A stretch of DNA of 64,000 nucleotides from the NCBI RefSeq assembly GCF_001429505.1, contig NZ_LMJW01000006.1, positions 101,959 to 165,958 on the forward strand. The letters run 5' to 3'. The stretch comes from Allobosea sp. Root483D1 (GTDB taxonomy: Bacteria > Pseudomonadota > Alphaproteobacteria > Rhizobiales > Beijerinckiaceae). Under the pieces are notes generated by a model. It searched no databases, was not told the origin of the DNA, and saw nothing but the letters and a program-made list of their open reading frames with translations. Position 1 is the first letter of the stretch. Each line of letters starts with the position of its first letter. Shown piece by piece: positions 11,342 through 20,511 of this stretch. The position numbers and the translations under genes were made by a program.

Positions 11342-11752
11342 TCAGGTCGGCAAATTGGCTGGTCCGAACGAGGCTGGCAACAGCTCGGCCAATGAAAAGC
11401 GCGCGCGGATGCCGTCGGGTCCGGCGATGACGATCGGTGTCTCCGGCGCGGCGAACTCGCGGATGCGCTGGCGGCAGGCGCCGCAGGGCGTCACCAGCTC
11501 GGCCCCGTCGCCGATGACGAGGAGCGCCCGGATCGCGCGCGCGCCGCCCGCGATCATCGCCGAGATCGCGCCGGCCTCGGCGCAGGCTCCGACCGGATAG
11601 GCGGCGTTCTCGACATTGCAGCCGGGATAGACCTTGCCGTCATCGGCCAGGATGGCGGCGCCGACCTTGAAGCGCGAATAGGGCGCATAGGCTCGGCTCT
11701 GCGCCGCCTGAGCCCCGGCGAAGAGCGCGTCGAGATCGGGTTCGGCGGGCAC
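11342..11752 (-). CDS. cdd: Cytidine deaminase
   Basis: Deaminates (deoxy)cytidine to (deoxy)uridine, feeding the pyrimidine phosphorylase. The 136 residues match the small homotetrameric class. The zinc ligands and general base are in CAE (C57, with catalytic E59) and PCGAC (C90 and C93). Translation seems to start at a GTG at 11752, three bases after the upstream permease stop. A gap of 61 bases separates its end from the purine nucleoside phosphorylase start, the longest internal gap of this operon. Confidence 0.94.
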   Translation of the reverse strand: MPAEPDLDALFAGAQAAQSRAYAPYSRFKVGAAILADDGKVYPGCNVENAAYPVGACAEAGAISAMIAGGARAIRALLVIGDGAELVTPCGACRQRIREFAAPETPIVIAGPDGIRARFSLAELLPASFGPANLPT

Positions 11753-11755
11753 CTC

Positions 11756-12727
11756 TCAGCGCTCCTTCACATAAGGCAGGCCCGAGGCCTTCGGCGGCGT
11801 CGCCTTGCCGATGAAGCCGGCGAGCAGCACGACCGTCATCACATAGGGCAGGGCCTGGATCGCCTGCACCGGCACCAAGCCGATGCCGGGCAGGCTGACG
11901 CCTTGCAGTCTTATCGCGACCGCGTCGAGCAGGCCGAAGAGCAGGCAGGCGAACAGAGCCGGCCAGGGCCGCCAATTGGCGAAGATCACGGCAGCGAGCG
12001 CGATGAAGCCCTTGCCGGCCGTCATCTGCGGCAGGAAGCCGGCCGATTGCGAAACGGCGAGATAGGTGCCGCCCAGCCCGCAAAGCGCCCCGCAGATGAT
12101 CACCGCGGCGTAGCGCAGTCCGGCGACGGAGACGCCGGCGGTGTCGACCGCGGCCGGATTCTCGCCGACGGCGCGCAGGCGCAGGCCGAAGCGCGTGTGC
12201 TTCAGCGTCAGCGCCGTCAGCACGAGGGCGAGCACCGCGAGATAGACCGGCGCGGCATGGCCGGAGATCGCGATGTCGTAGATCGGGCCGAAGACCGGGA
12301 TGTCCTTGAAGGTCCCGACCAGAGGCAGGTCGAGTTCCGGGAAGCGTGCTGGTCCTTCAAGGTTAGGGGTGCGCCCGCCCTGACCATACCACGCATTGCC
12401 GAGAATGGCGGTGAGTCCGACCGCCAGCATGTTGATCGCGACGCCGGAGACGATCTGGTTGCCGCGCCAGGTGATCGCAGCAAAGCCGTGCACCAGCGAC
12501 AATGCGATGGCGGCAAGCATGCCGGCGCCGAGGCCCGCCCAGGCCGAGCCGCTCTGGTAGGCGACGACGGCCGAGGCGAAGGCGGCGATCAGCATCTTGC
12601 CTTCGAGGCCGATGTCGACGACGCCGGAGCGCTCTGACCACAACCCGGCGAGCGCGGCGCAGAGCAGCGGGATTGATAGCCGGATCGTCGAATCGAGGAT
12701 GACGGCGAGGGTCTGGACGATCTCCAT
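11756..12727 (-). CDS. ABC transporter permease for nucleosides (second subunit)
   Basis: A 323-residue integral membrane protein of the branched-chain/ribose-type permease family (BPD_transp_2). Several hydrophobic helices are visible, for example CAALAGLWSERSGVVDIGLE near the N-terminus, which is typical of the NupQ/YufQ-type subunit. It pairs with the upstream permease, the double ATPase and the BMP-family binding protein. The start ATG at 12727 is three bases after the stop of the first permease gene. Substrate specificity for nucleosides is inferred from the linked salvage enzymes. Confidence 0.9.
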   Translation of the reverse strand: MEIVQTLAVILDSTIRLSIPLLCAALAGLWSERSGVVDIGLEGKMLIAAFASAVVAYQSGSAWAGLGAGMLAAIALSLVHGFAAITWRGNQIVSGVAINMLAVGLTAILGNAWYGQGGRTPNLEGPARFPELDLPLVGTFKDIPVFGPIYDIAISGHAAPVYLAVLALVLTALTLKHTRFGLRLRAVGENPAAVDTAGVSVAGLRYAAVIICGALCGLGGTYLAVSQSAGFLPQMTAGKGFIALAAVIFANWRPWPALFACLLFGLLDAVAIRLQGVSLPGIGLVPVQAIQALPYVMTVVLLAGFIGKATPPKASGLPYVKER

Positions 12728-12730
12728 CGC

Positions 12731-13831
12731 CTAGCCTCCGCGCCCGAGATTGAGCACGCCGGCGACAAGCCGCCGGAACAAGCCGTCGAGCGCGCCGGCG
12801 AAGAGGATGACGATGCCGCCGATCACCACGACCATGTCGCGGGTGATGGTCGGCTTGTCGAAGGAGAGCTCCGCCCCGCCCTGGTAGAGCACGCCGAAGA
12901 GCAGCGCCGCGAGTCCGACGCCGACCGGGTGGCCGCGGCCCATCAGCGCCACCGCGATGCCGACGAAGCCGTAGCCGGCGGTGAAGTCGAGCACCAGCCG
13001 GTGCTGCACGCCCATGGCTTCGTTGACGGCGAGCCCGCCGGCGAGAGCACCCGAGATTGCCATCGCGACCATGGTGATCCGGGCGGGCGAGATGCCGGCA
13101 TAGGCCGCCGCACGCGGATTGGCGCCGACGGTGCGGATCGCATAGCCGAGCCGCGAGCGGTAGATCAGCGCCCAAACCGCGACGAGGGACGCGAGCGCCA
13201 GCAGGAACGAGGTGTTGAGGGGGGTGGAGGGCAACTTCAATCCGAAGGCGCCGAGCAGTTCGTGGATCGGCGTCAGCACCGCCTGCTTCGGGAAATCCGG
13301 GGTTTCCGGCTGCATCGAGCCTGTCTTCCCCATCACCTCGACCAGGAGGTAGACGATCAGGGTCGCGGCGATGAAGTTGAACATGATCGTGGTGATCACG
13401 ACATGGCTGCCGCGCGTCGCCTGGAGGTAGCCGGGAATGAAGGCCCAGAGCGCCCCGCCCGCGGCTGCGGCGAGAATGGTGAGCGGCACCAGGAGGATGC
13501 CGGGCAGCGGCGCGAGCCAGAGGCAGGCGAGCGCGGCGAAGATGCCGGCGACCGTGGCCTGGCCCTCGCCGCCGATATTGAACAGCCCGGCATGGAAGGC
13601 GACCGCGACGGCGAGGCCGGTGAAGATGAAATTCGTGGTGTAGTAGAGCGTGAAGCCGAGGCTCTCCAGGCTGCCGAGCGAGCCCTTCAGCAAGAGCGCC
13701 GTCGCCTCCAGCGGGCTTTCGCCGATCGAGAGCACGACGAGCCCGGCAACGACGAGTGCCGCCGTGACCGAGACCAGCGGCACCAGCGCCGTATCGGCCC
13801 AGCGCGGCAGGTCGAGCGGGGCGGCGCTCAT
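12731..13831 (-). CDS. ABC transporter permease for nucleosides (first subunit)
   Basis: A 366-residue polytopic protein of the NupP/YufP type. The signatures NFIFTGLAVAVAFHAGLFNIGGEGQ and SRLGYAIRTVGANPRAAAYAGI are characteristic of this permease branch. Its ATG overlaps the stop of the ATPase gene in an ATGA (13828-13831), implying translational coupling and fixed stoichiometry. With the second permease it would form the membrane channel of a nucleoside importer. Confidence 0.9.
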   Translation of the reverse strand: MSAAPLDLPRWADTALVPLVSVTAALVVAGLVVLSIGESPLEATALLLKGSLGSLESLGFTLYYTTNFIFTGLAVAVAFHAGLFNIGGEGQATVAGIFAALACLWLAPLPGILLVPLTILAAAAGGALWAFIPGYLQATRGSHVVITTIMFNFIAATLIVYLLVEVMGKTGSMQPETPDFPKQAVLTPIHELLGAFGLKLPSTPLNTSFLLALASLVAVWALIYRSRLGYAIRTVGANPRAAAYAGISPARITMVAMAISGALAGGLAVNEAMGVQHRLVLDFTAGYGFVGIAVALMGRGHPVGVGLAALLFGVLYQGGAELSFDKPTITRDMVVVIGGIVILFAGALDGLFRRLVAGVLNLGRGG

Positions 13832-15360
13832 GCCGCGCGCTCGCTCACACCCGCCATCAGCAGGCCGAGATCGCGCTCGTCGGTCGTGGTTGCCTCGCGC
13901 TCGCCGGTGATCTGGCCGCCGCAGAGCGCCAGGATCCGGTCGGAGAGCGCCATCACCTCCTCGAGCTCGACCGAGACGAGCAGGATGGCGACGCCGGCGT
14001 CGCGCAGGGCGATCAGGCGGCGATGGATGAACTCGATCGCGCCGATATCGACGCCGCGCGTCGGCTGGCCGACCAGCAACACCTTCGGCGCCCGCTCGAT
14101 CTCGCGTGCGAGCACGATCTTCTGCTGGTTGCCGCCGGAGAACTTGGCCGTCTTCAGGGCGGGGTCGACCGGGCGGACGTCGTAATCCTGCATGCCGGCG
14201 CGCGCATGCTTCTCGACCAGGCTTGGCGACAGGAAGGGGCCGGGTCCAAAGGCCGGATCGTCATGATAACCGAGGATGGCGTTCTCGGCCGCGGCGAAGG
14301 CGGTGACGAGGCCGGTCCGCAAGCGATCCTCGGGGATGTGCATCAGGCCGAGCCGGCGCAGATTGGCCGGGTTGCGGTCGGCGGCATTGAGGATTGTCCC
14401 GTCGAGCCGGATCACCCCGCGCGCCGGTTGGGTCAGGCCCGCGAGCACGTCGAGCAATTCGCTCTGGCCGTTGCCGGCGACGCCGGCGATGCCGACGATC
14501 TCGCCTTCGTGGAGGGTGAGCGACCCATCGCGCAAGGTCTCGTGGCCGCGTTCGTCGATCACGGAGAGGCCGGCCGCTTCGAGCACCGGCGCGCCGCGCT
14601 TTCGCGGGCTCTTCTCGACGCGCAGCAGCACGCGCCGGCCGACCATCGCCTCCGCGAGTTCTGCCGGCGAGGTCCTGTCCGTCTCGACATGGGCGACCAT
14701 CTCGCCGCGCCGCATCACAGAGACGCGATCGGTCACCGCCATGATCTCGCGCAGCTTGTGGGTGATCAGGATCACCGTCTTGCCCTGCGCCTTCAGCGCC
14801 CGCAGCAATTCAAAGAGTTGGTCCGCTTCGGCCGGGGTCAGCACCGCGGTCGGCTCGTCGAGGATCAGGACCTCGGCGCCGCGATAGAGCGCCTTCAGGA
14901 TCTCGACGCGCTGCTGCAGGCCGACAGAGAGCGTACCGACGATCGCGTCGGGATCGATGGCGAGGCCGTATTCCTCGGAAAGCCGCGCCAGCTCCGCCCG
15001 TGCCTTGGCGATGCCGCGCTTGAGCAACGCGCCGCCCTCGGCGCCGAGCACGATGTTCTCGACCACGCTGAGCGGCTCGACCAGCATGAAATGCTGGTGG
15101 ACCATGCCGATCCCTGCACCGATCGCATCCGAGGAGGAGCGGATGCGCCGCGCTTCGCCACGGACCCGGATCTCGCCGGAATCGGCCTCGTAGAAACCGT
15201 AGAGGATCGACATCAGCGTCGACTTGCCGGCGCCATTCTCGCCGACGATGCCGTGGATCGAGCTGGCGGCGACCGACAGCGAGACGTCCTTGTTGGCCTT
15301 GACCGGGCCGAAGCTCTTGCTGATCCCGGTCAGTGCGATGGCTGGGGGCGTGCTCGTCAC
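13828..15360 (-). CDS. Double ABC ATPase of a nucleoside importer
   Basis: A 510-residue protein with two fused nucleotide-binding domains, like NupO, BmpB or RbsA. Domain one (about 8-240) has Walker A GENGAGKST and Walker B region EVLILDEPTAVL. Domain two (about 260-505) has the altered Walker A GVAGNGQSE, which is normal for the second half of this class, and signature SGGNQQK. The start is a GTG at 15360, 13 bases after the binding-protein stop. It energises uptake through the two permeases encoded next. Confidence 0.93.
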   Translation of the reverse strand: MTSTPPAIALTGISKSFGPVKANKDVSLSVAASSIHGIVGENGAGKSTLMSILYGFYEADSGEIRVRGEARRIRSSSDAIGAGIGMVHQHFMLVEPLSVVENIVLGAEGGALLKRGIAKARAELARLSEEYGLAIDPDAIVGTLSVGLQQRVEILKALYRGAEVLILDEPTAVLTPAEADQLFELLRALKAQGKTVILITHKLREIMAVTDRVSVMRRGEMVAHVETDRTSPAELAEAMVGRRVLLRVEKSPRKRGAPVLEAAGLSVIDERGHETLRDGSLTLHEGEIVGIAGVAGNGQSELLDVLAGLTQPARGVIRLDGTILNAADRNPANLRRLGLMHIPEDRLRTGLVTAFAAAENAILGYHDDPAFGPGPFLSPSLVEKHARAGMQDYDVRPVDPALKTAKFSGGNQQKIVLAREIERAPKVLLVGQPTRGVDIGAIEFIHRRLIALRDAGVAILLVSVELEEVMALSDRILALCGGQITGEREATTTDERDLGLLMAGVSERAA

Positions 15361-15373
15361 CGGCTGGGCCGGC

Positions 15374-16375
15374 TCACATCGTGCACTTGGAATCCGACAT
15401 GTAGTCGTGGACCTTGACCGTGCCGGCGATGATGTCGGCCCGCGCCTTGTCGGCGGTCGCCTTCATCTCGGGCGTAATCAGCGCCTTGTTATTGTCGTCG
15501 AGCGCCCAGCCGACGCCGTCCTCCTTCAGCCCGAGCACGGAGACGCCTGGCTTCCAGGTGCCGTCGCGCGCTTCCTTGAACGAGCTGTAGGCGGCGACGT
15601 CGACGCGCTTCAGCATCGAGGTCAGCACCTTGCCGGGATGCAGCATGTTCTGGTTGGAGTCGACGCCGATGCCGAGCTTGCCGGCGTCGGCCGCGGCGCG
15701 TAGCACGCCGATGCCGGTGCCGCCGGCGGCGTGATAGATCACGTCGGCGCCGCGGTCGATCTGCGACTTGGCGAGCTCGCCGCCCTTGACCGGGTCGTTC
15801 CAGGCTGCCGGGGTCGAGCCGGTCATGTTCTGGAAGATCTCGGCGTCCTTCTTGCCGGCCTTGACGCCCTGGACGTAGCCGCAGGCGAATTTGCGGATCA
15901 GCGGGATGTCCATGCCGCCGACGAAGCCGACCTTGCCGGACTTCGAGGCGAGGCTGGCGATGAGCCCGACGAGATAGGAGGCTTCATGCTCCTTGAACAC
16001 GACAGACTGCACGTTCGGCAGCTCGACCACCATGTCGATGATCGTGAACTTCAGGTTCGGGAACTCGGCAGCGACCTTCTGCAGTGCGGTCGCCTGCGAG
16101 AAGCCGACGGCGATGATCGGCGAATGGCCGTCGCGGGCGAAGCGGCGTAGCGCCTGCTCGATCTGCGCGTCGTTTGTCGGCTCGAAATCGCGGAACTCGA
16201 CGCCGGTCTCGGCCTTGAACTTCTCGGCCCCGACGAAGACGCCCTCGTTGAAGGATTTGTCGAACTTGCCGCCCTTGTCATAGACGATCGCCGGCTTGAT
16301 CGCGGTCTGGGCCATGGCGGCCATGGCCGAAAGGGCGACGCCCGCCAGAGCGAGCGCGAGAGATTTCAGTTGCAT
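15374..16375 (-). CDS. BMP-family periplasmic substrate-binding protein, probably nucleoside-binding
   Basis: A 333-residue exported protein. The first 22 residues form a Sec signal peptide ending near SAMAAMAQ, with no lipobox cysteine. The mature protein starts with KPAIVYDKGGKFDKSFNEG, the conserved opening of the BMP/PnrA family, where aspartate and phenylalanine bind the nucleoside. It is the first gene of the minus-strand transporter and salvage operon, as expected for a highly expressed binding protein. Purine versus pyrimidine preference cannot be read directly. Confidence 0.92.
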   Translation of the reverse strand: MQLKSLALALAGVALSAMAAMAQTAIKPAIVYDKGGKFDKSFNEGVFVGAEKFKAETGVEFRDFEPTNDAQIEQALRRFARDGHSPIIAVGFSQATALQKVAAEFPNLKFTIIDMVVELPNVQSVVFKEHEASYLVGLIASLASKSGKVGFVGGMDIPLIRKFACGYVQGVKAGKKDAEIFQNMTGSTPAAWNDPVKGGELAKSQIDRGADVIYHAAGGTGIGVLRAAADAGKLGIGVDSNQNMLHPGKVLTSMLKRVDVAAYSSFKEARDGTWKPGVSVLGLKEDGVGWALDDNNKALITPEMKATADKARADIIAGTVKVHDYMSDSKCTM

Positions 16376-16453
16376 CGAGCCGTTCCCCTGTCACGCGCGG
16401 AATGGTTGCCCCATCCCTGCCTGCGGTCACGATGGCACGGCTTTCGGGCGGGG

Positions 16454-16479
16454 CCAAGCGGGCTTGAAGGCCCGCTTGG
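16454..16479 (-). terminator. Stem-loop between the SDR gene and the nucleoside operon
   Basis: A perfect 10-bp stem, CCAAGCGGGC paired with GCCCGCTTGG around a 6-base loop, lies 29 bases beyond the SDR stop. No T-run follows on the minus strand, so it is only a possible weak terminator or a transcript-stabilising hairpin. Confidence 0.4.
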
Positions 16480-16483
16480 CGAT

Positions 16484-16496
16484 ATATGTCACATAT
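16484..16496. promoter_or_regulatory. 13-bp palindrome upstream of the nucleoside operon
   Basis: ATATGT-C-ACATAT is a perfect inverted repeat in otherwise GC-rich DNA, about 110 bases before the start of the binding-protein gene. It looks like a dimeric regulator site. No regulator gene is adjacent, so its protein is unknown. Confidence 0.4.
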
Positions 16497-16507
16497 GAAC
16501 GGTTCGC

Positions 16508-17278
16508 TCAGCCGCGCTGGATCGAGACGCCGCCATCGGCGAGGAACGCCGTGCCGGTGACGAAGCTCGACGCGTCGGAAGCGAGGAACAGCGCGGCGCG
16601 GGCGATCTCCTCGGGCTGCGCCATGCGCTTCAACGCATGGATACCCTCGACGAAAGCGGTGACCTCGGGACCGGAGGCCGGATCGTTGGTGATGCTCGCC
16701 GGCGTGTCGGTGCCGCCCGGCAGCAGCGCATTGACCCGGATGCGCTTGCCGCCGAGTTCGGCTGCGAGTGCTTTCACAAGGCCGATCTGCCCGGCCTTGC
16801 TGGCGGCATAGGCCGACATGCCGGCGAGCCCGGCGGTGTAGCCGACGAAACTCGCGGTGAAGATCAGCGAGCCGCCGCCGCGGGTCTCGAGCGCTGGCGC
16901 CTGATACTTCGCGCCGAGGAAGGCGCTGGTCAGGTTGGTTTCGATCAGATTGCGCCAGCTCTCGCTCGCCATCTGCCCGATCGGCCCGAGCTCGCCGACG
17001 ATACCGGCATTGTTGAAGCCGATATCGAGCTCGCCGAAGCGCTCGGTCGCGATCTCCACCAGCCGCTGCGCCAGCGCCTCCTCGCGGATGTCGCCGGCGA
17101 TTGCGACCGCCACACCGCCCTCGGCCTCGATCTCCCCCACCAACGCGTCGAGCTCGGCCTGTCGCCGTGCGGTGACGACGAGCTTGGCGCCCTCGGCCGC
17201 GAACAGCTTCGCCGCTGCCCGGCCGATGCCGGAGCTCGCGCCGGTGACGATCGCGACCTTGTCCTTGAGTGCCGTCAT
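16508..17278 (-). CDS. Short-chain dehydrogenase/reductase (SDR), substrate unknown
   Basis: A 256-residue classical SDR. The cofactor loop TGASSGIG follows strand one, NNAG follows strand four, and the catalytic tyrosine and lysine are in YAASKAG. ARR after the second strand (VVTARRQ) suggests NADP(H). The ATG at 17278 gives the usual N-terminus; the open frame extends upstream without conserved sequence. It stands alone between the nucleoside operon and the divergent moeB-like gene, so its substrate cannot be deduced. Confidence 0.88.
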   Translation of the reverse strand: MTALKDKVAIVTGASSGIGRAAAKLFAAEGAKLVVTARRQAELDALVGEIEAEGGVAVAIAGDIREEALAQRLVEIATERFGELDIGFNNAGIVGELGPIGQMASESWRNLIETNLTSAFLGAKYQAPALETRGGGSLIFTASFVGYTAGLAGMSAYAASKAGQIGLVKALAAELGGKRIRVNALLPGGTDTPASITNDPASGPEVTAFVEGIHALKRMAQPEEIARAALFLASDASSFVTGTAFLADGGVSIQRG

Positions 17279-17405
17279 GTCCCGTTCCTCCGTGCAGACG
17301 ATGAGGCACGGGTGATCGCAGGCGCATGGACGGTGCAGACACCCGCTTCCTGTCACGGCATCGCACCCGATTGCTGGTGCGAGCAGATCAGCCTAGCTTG
17401 CCGCC

Positions 17406-18194
17406 ATGACGCTGAACGACGCCGAGATCGAGCGCTATGCCCGCCATCTGGTGCTGCCGGAGATCGGCGGCCCCGGCCAGGCGAAGCTGAAGCGCGCCCG
17501 CGTTCTGGTGATCGGCGCGGGCGGCCTGGGCGCGCCGCTGATCCCCTATCTTGCGGCGGCTGGCGTTGGCACGATCGGCATCGTCGACGACGACCATGTC
17601 TCGCTCTCGAACCTGCAGCGGCAGATCATCTTCGGGGCGGAGGATATCGGGGCGCGCAAGGTGGTCGCGGCCGCCAATTTCGTCACGCGGCTCAACCCGC
17701 GGGTCGAGATCGAGGAATACGTCACGCGGATCGACCCGCATAATGCGCGCGCGCTCGTCGCCTTCTACGATGTGGTCGCCGACGGCTCGGACAATTTCGC
17801 GACGCGCTATGCCGTCTCGGATGCCTGCTTCCACGAGAAGAAGCCGCTGGTGACGGCGGCGCTCGGCCGCTTCGACGGCTCGCTGACCACGATCAGGGCG
17901 CATGAGAAGGCCTCGGACGGGCGGCCCAATCCGACCTATCGCTGCCTGTTCCCGCAGGAGCCGCCGGCCGGCACGGTCGCGCCTTGCGCCGAGGCCGGCG
18001 TGCTGGGTGCGCTCGCCGGCGTGATGGGCTCGATGATGGCGCTGGAGGTGATCCGCGCGATCACCGGCTTCGGCGAGCCGCTGGTCGGCAAGCTCCTGCT
18101 CGTCGACGCGATGGCGATGCGCTTCGAGACGATGAAATACGGCTGGGACCCGGATAATCCGCTGAACGGGACCGCGGCCGGCGTCGCCGCCTAG
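17406..18194 (+). CDS. moeB: MoeB/ThiF-family E1-like adenylyltransferase
   Basis: Adenylates the C-terminal glycine of a small sulfur-carrier protein such as MoaD or ThiS before sulfur transfer. It has 262 residues with nucleotide loop VIGAGGLGAPLIPYL near residue 36, followed by DDDHVSLSNLQRQIIF. The putative catalytic cysteine is C194 in CAEAGVLG. The zinc-binding cysteines of E. coli MoeB are mostly absent: the first pair reads TYRC (T177, C180), and the C-terminal pair is missing from a DPDNPLNG tail. No rhodanese domain is fused. It ends directly against the convergent gshB stop. ThiF-like or other E1-like roles remain possible. Confidence 0.82.
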   Translation: MTLNDAEIERYARHLVLPEIGGPGQAKLKRARVLVIGAGGLGAPLIPYLAAAGVGTIGIVDDDHVSLSNLQRQIIFGAEDIGARKVVAAANFVTRLNPRVEIEEYVTRIDPHNARALVAFYDVVADGSDNFATRYAVSDACFHEKKPLVTAALGRFDGSLTTIRAHEKASDGRPNPTYRCLFPQEPPAGTVAPCAEAGVLGALAGVMGSMMALEVIRAITGFGEPLVGKLLLVDAMAMRFETMKYGWDPDNPLNGTAAGVAA

Positions 18195-19142
18195 CTATTT
18201 CCCCGCGCGTTTCGTCTCGATCACATCGAAGAGCTGCGCGGCCAGATCCGGCCCGCCGAGCTTCTTGATGGCGCGTACGCCGGTGGGCGCGGTGACGTTG
18301 ATCTCGGTCAGCTTGCCACCGATCACGTCGATGCCGACCAGCAGCAGGCCGCGCTCCCTCAAAGCCGGGCCGATGCGCTCGCAGATTTCGAGCTCGCGCT
18401 TGGAGAGATCTGTTGGCTTCGCCGCGCCGCCGCGCACCATATTGGCGCGCAGATCGCCCACCGCCGGCACGCGGTTGACCGCGCCTGCCGCCTTGCCATC
18501 GATCAGGATGATGCGCTTGTCACCTTCCGAGACCTCCTTCAGGAAGGCCTGGACCACCCAGGGCTCGCGGAAGAGGTTGGAAAACAGGTCGTAGAGCGAG
18601 CCGAAATTCGGGTCGCCCTTGCCGGTCTTGAACACGGTCGCGCCGCCATGGCCGTAGAGCGGCTTCATGACGATCTCGCCGAACTCCTCACGGAAGGCCT
18701 CGATCTCGGCGCGGTCGCGCGTGATCAGCGTCGGCGGCATCAGGTCCGGGAAATGCGTGACGAAGAGCTTTTCCGGCGCGTTGCGGACCTCCGCGGGATC
18801 GTTGACCACCAGCGTCTTCGGATGGATGCGCTCGAGCATATGCGTCGAGGAGACATAGGCCATGTCGAAGGGCGGGTCCTGGCGCAGCAGCACCACGTCC
18901 AGCGTCGAGAGGTCGGTGCGCTCAGGCTTGCCGAGGGTGAAGTGATCGCCCTCGACATCGCGCACCTCGACCGGATTGATCACGGCCGTGACCTTGCCGT
19001 CGCGCAGGGTCAGCTTGTCGGGGGTATAGGTGAAGAGCCGGTGCCCGCGCGCCTGCGCTTCCAGCATCAGCGAAAAGCCGGTGTCGCCGGCGATGCGGAC
19101 CTTCTCGATCGGGTCCATCTGGATGGCGACGTTCAGCTTCAT
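18195..19142 (-). CDS. gshB: Glutathione synthetase
   Basis: Joins gamma-glutamylcysteine and glycine with ATP to make glutathione. It has 315 residues, the usual length for bacterial GshB. The N-terminus [20 protein letters not shown] is characteristic, and the ATP-grasp core includes [15 protein letters not shown] and a late metal-binding EINVTAPTG. The ATG at 19142 is the natural start. The yraN-rsmI pair lies upstream on the same strand with a 71-base gap. No gshA is visible nearby. Confidence 0.95.
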   Translation of the reverse strand: MKLNVAIQMDPIEKVRIAGDTGFSLMLEAQARGHRLFTYTPDKLTLRDGKVTAVINPVEVRDVEGDHFTLGKPERTDLSTLDVVLLRQDPPFDMAYVSSTHMLERIHPKTLVVNDPAEVRNAPEKLFVTHFPDLMPPTLITRDRAEIEAFREEFGEIVMKPLYGHGGATVFKTGKGDPNFGSLYDLFSNLFREPWVVQAFLKEVSEGDKRIILIDGKAAGAVNRVPAVGDLRANMVRGGAAKPTDLSKRELEICERIGPALRERGLLLVGIDVIGGKLTEINVTAPTGVRAIKKLGGPDLAAQLFDVIETKRAGK

Positions 19143-19213
19143 GGGCGTAAGCTCCGGTTGCGGCCGTTATATCGGCTGCGTGACCATCGCGGCGCAAGAG
19201 GGCTGGCCTTGCG

Positions 19214-19594
19214 TCAGAGCACGAGCTCGAACACGCGGGGCACATGGCGGGGCAGGCGCCAGGGCGCGAGGAAGACGGCGTCGGCGCGAAGGTTGCGCTG
19301 CATCGCCCAGGAATTGCGCGCCAGCCATTGCCGGATGCGGGCTTCGATCAGCCGGCGCTTGTCCGGCGTGATCGCGGTCGCCGCATCGTCGAGCGTGGCG
19401 CGCGCCTTGACCTCGACGAAGACGATGTCGTCGCCACGGGCCATGATCAGGTCGATCTCGCCGCCCTTGCCGCCGAAGCGGCGCTGCAGCAGGCGGTAGC
19501 CCTTGAGGGTGAGGAAGACGACGGCGAGCCATTCGCCGCGGCGGCCGGCAAGGCCTGACAGGCGCGCGCGCCGGCTGCGTAGCGCCTCGCTCAT
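19214..19594 (-). CDS. yraN: YraN/UPF0102-family nuclease-like protein
   Basis: A 126-residue protein of the UPF0102 family, which has a restriction-endonuclease-like fold. The core GEIDLIMARGDDIVFVEVKARA carries the acidic and ExK-type residues of that fold. Its ATG overlaps the rsmI stop in an ATGA (19591-19594). The rsmI-yraN pairing is widespread in bacteria. The biochemical role in this organism is unknown. Confidence 0.9.
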   Translation of the reverse strand: MSEALRSRRARLSGLAGRRGEWLAVVFLTLKGYRLLQRRFGGKGGEIDLIMARGDDIVFVEVKARATLDDAATAITPDKRRLIEARIRQWLARNSWAMQRNLRADAVFLAPWRLPRHVPRVFELVL

Positions 19595-20511
19595 GGCGTG
19601 CGGGTCAATTCGAGGGCGCGGGCATAGACGACGCGGCGCGGCTGCCCGCTCGCGGCCGTGACCTGTGCGACCGCCTCCTTGAGCGAGACCTTTTCGAGTG
19701 CCATCCGCAGCGCCTCGTCGAGCGTGTCGCCTTGCACGGCTTGGGCCGAGGCATCGGGCGGGCCGATCACCACCACGATCTCGCCGCGCGCCTCCTCGGC
19801 TTCGGCATAGTGGGCGGCAAGATCGGGCAGGGGGCCGCGGCGGACATTCTCGTAATACTTGGTCAGTTCACGCGCGACCGCCCCAGCCCGCGCACCCAGC
19901 ACCACGGCGGCGTCGGACAGCATTTCCGCGAGCCGGCGCGGCGATTCGAAGAAGACGAGCGTGCCCGGAATGGCGGCAAGCTCGGTCAACCGCGCTTTAC
20001 GACCGGCGCTCTTCGGCGGCAAAAAGCCTTCGAAGAAGAAGCGGTCGGTCGGCAGCCCCGCCAGCACCAGCGCTGCCAGCACGGCCGAGGCACCGGGAAT
20101 GCCGGTGACCGGCAAACCTTCCGCGACGACCTCGGCGACGAGCTTGTAGCCGGGATCGGAGACCAAAGGCGTGCCGGCATCCGAGATCAGCGCGAGCTTG
20201 CCGCCCTGGCGCAGCTTGTCCAGGATCTTCGGGCGCATCTGCGCGGCGTTGTGCTCGTGATAGGGCAGGAGCGGCGTCGCGATGCCGTAATGCGCCAGCA
20301 GCGTCTTCGAGGTCCTGGTGTCCTCGGCCAGCACGACATCGGCGGCGGCGAGCGTCGACAGCGCCCGGAACGAGATGTCCTTGAGGTTGCCGATCGGCGT
20401 CGCGACGATATGGAGGCCGGGCGAGAGCGGTTCGGCCTCGGCCCGGAGCCCGAAGGCCGCATAGCTTGGGGCGCGGCCGGGGGCGGGCGGGGCGGAAGAC
20501 ATGCCTGACAT
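19591..20511 (-). CDS. rsmI: 16S rRNA 2'-O-ribose C1402 methyltransferase
   Basis: Methylates the 2'-hydroxyl of C1402 in 16S rRNA using S-adenosylmethionine. The SPOUT-independent tetrapyrrole methylase fold is evident from LHIVATPIGNLKDISFRAL, EDTRTSKTLL, ISDAGTPLVSDPG and FFESPRRL. Length is 306 residues from 20511; an in-frame ATG three codons later (20502) is equally plausible and shortens the variable N-terminus. It is upstream of yraN on the same strand and divergent from the LpoA-like lipoprotein, a common neighbour pair. Confidence 0.95.
   Translation of the reverse strand: MSGMSSAPPAPGRAPSYAAFGLRAEAEPLSPGLHIVATPIGNLKDISFRALSTLAAADVVLAEDTRTSKTLLAHYGIATPLLPYHEHNAAQMRPKILDKLRQGGKLALISDAGTPLVSDPGYKLVAEVVAEGLPVTGIPGASAVLAALVLAGLPTDRFFFEGFLPPKSAGRKARLTELAAIPGTLVFFESPRRLAEMLSDAAVVLGARAGAVARELTKYYENVRRGPLPDLAAHYAEAEEARGEIVVVIGPPDASAQAVQGDTLDEALRMALEKVSLKEAVAQVTAASGQPRRVVYARALELTRTP

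Noticed and set aside
14023..15417. 464-codon plus-strand frame opposite the double ABC ATPase
   Set aside because: It is the shadow of a gene with intact Walker motifs, and its product is a low-complexity histidine/aspartate/arginine-rich sequence.
16376..16507. Purine riboswitch upstream of the nucleoside importer
   Set aside because: The region shows one simple hairpin and a palindrome but no conserved junction or loop-loop pattern of a purine aptamer.
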